Of a stretch of DNA of 5,980 bases, positions 5,477 to 5,980 are shown in pieces. Source of the stretch: an uncultured Bacillota bacterium (GTDB lineage Bacteria; Bacillota_I; Bacilli_A; Erysipelotrichales; Erysipelotrichaceae); contig CASEHR010000021.1 in the NCBI GenBank assembly GCA_949287785.1, forward strand, positions 1 through 5,980. Reading direction: 5' to 3'. The notes under the pieces are model-generated. The model searched no databases. It was not told the DNA's origin and saw only the letters and a program-made list of their open reading frames with translations. The translations under genes and the position numbers were made by a program. Position 1 is the stretch's first letter. Each line of letters starts with the position of its first letter.

Positions 5477-5980
5477 TTAATTTTCGAGGTTGTGGATCAT
5501 GTAATTATAGGAATCCCGACACATCTCTTCGATACCGAGTTCCACTTCAAAACCCAATAAACGCTTAGCTTTTTCCGTGTCGGCATAACTGGTGGCTATA
5601 TCACCCGGTCTTCTTTCATGGATCTCATACTTGAGTTTCTTGCCGCAGGCTTTCTCATATGCATGCAAGACCTCAAGAACACTGTATCCTTTCCCTGATC
5701 CGACATTTATGACCTCGGAACCTTTGTGGCTGGCAGCATATTCGACCGCCTTGAGATGCGCCTTAGCAAGGTCGACAACATGAATATAGTCTCTTACGCC
5801 GGTACCGTCAGGGGTATCGTAATCATCACCGAAGACATTAAGGTGATCGAGTTCTCCGGTGGCAACTTTGGCGATATAAGGAACGAGGTTATTTGGAATG
5901 CCTTTAGGATCTTCCCCTAAAAGCCCACTTGGATGAGCGCCGATCGGATTGAAGTAGCGTAGATTCACAACGCTGATATC
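5477..5980 (-). CDS. galE: UDP-glucose 4-epimerase, C-terminal half (5' end beyond window)
   Basis: The frame enters from the right edge and ends with TAA at 5477-5479, giving the last 167 residues of a protein that is normally about 330 long. A GTG at 5966-5968 is the internal Val of '(V)VNLRYFNPIGAHPSG', not a start. GalE-family blocks appear in order: 'LRYFNPIGAHPSG', 'NNLVPYIAKVATG', 'GTGVRDYIHVVDLAKAH', 'INVGSGKGYSVLEV' and 'ERRPGDIATSYAD'. The enzyme interconverts UDP-glucose and UDP-galactose with bound NAD in the cytoplasm. It feeds the Leloir pathway and supplies sugar nucleotides for surface polysaccharides. The catalytic Tyr-x-x-x-Lys and the Rossmann glycine motif lie in the missing N-terminal half. 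At the position of E. coli Tyr299 there is a Ser (residue 131 of this fragment, codon 5588-5590), which may allow N-acetylated substrates. It is separated from the envelope operon by 155 bp and probably belongs to a different transcription unit. Confidence 0.95.
   Translation of the reverse strand, partial: DISVVNLRYFNPIGAHPSGLLGEDPKGIPNNLVPYIAKVATGELDHLNVFGDDYDTPDGTGVRDYIHVVDLAKAHLKAVEYAASHKGSEVINVGSGKGYSVLEVLHAYEKACGKKLKYEIHERRPGDIATSYADTEKAKRLLGFEVELGIEEMCRDSYNYMIHNLEN

Noticed and set aside
5437..5480. Intrinsic terminator after galE
   Set aside because: The minus strand has an A-run after the stop and no GC-rich hairpin followed by a U-run. The T-run near 5472-5478 on the plus strand has no stem before it. 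No terminator can be supported, so read-through from galE into the operon cannot be excluded.
5477..5968. GTG at 5968 as the true start of the epimerase
   Set aside because: The frame continues to the right edge with conserved residues, and the GTG encodes the Val just before 'NLRYFNP', which lies mid-protein in GalE. The gene is cut by the window, not short.

Overview
All five genes lie on the minus strand, so transcription runs from the right end of the window to the left. The translated proteins point to a low-to-moderate GC, Gram-positive bacterium of the Bacillota with a peptidoglycan wall. The grounds are a secreted glucosaminidase, a membrane-anchored PASTA protein, strong AAGGAGG/GGAGG Shine-Dalgarno sites and normal use of TGG for Trp, with TGA only as stop. 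Something in or near the Erysipelotrichia/Bacilli is my guess for the lineage, but nothing in the window proves it.

Right end (5477-5980): the C-terminal half of a UDP-glucose 4-epimerase (GalE), cut by the window edge. Next comes a 155-bp, extremely AT-rich intergenic region (5322-5476). It holds a good sigma-A type promoter (TTGATA, 17 bp, TATACT), an array of about five 12-bp tandem repeats that overlaps the promoter, a perfect 14-bp palindrome, and a 10-bp inverted repeat whose distal arm lies inside the first codons of the next gene.

That promoter appears to drive a tightly packed four-gene operon. Gene 1 is a 74-aa Phd/YefM-type antitoxin-like protein with no toxin partner (5097-5321). 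Gene 2 is a 317-aa membrane-anchored extracytoplasmic protein of unknown function (4147-5100). Gene 3 is an 840-aa secreted glucosaminidase with a duplicated C-terminal beta-rich domain (1625-4147). Gene 4 is a membrane-anchored protein with about six PASTA repeats and no kinase domain, which runs off the left edge (1-1614). Successive junctions are a 4-nt overlap, a 1-nt overlap and a 10-nt gap, and each downstream Shine-Dalgarno site lies inside or touches the end of the preceding gene. This argues for one translationally coupled transcript.

Taken together the operon looks like a cell-wall remodelling module: a peptidoglycan hydrolase, a PASTA protein that probably recognises peptidoglycan, and a membrane-anchored accessory protein. 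A solitary antitoxin-family DNA-binding protein encoded first may regulate the whole unit through the repeat array at its own promoter. That regulatory idea is inference, but it is the most unusual aspect of the window. No mobile element, CRISPR array, tRNA or rRNA was seen, and no stretch longer than 300 bases lacks a gene.
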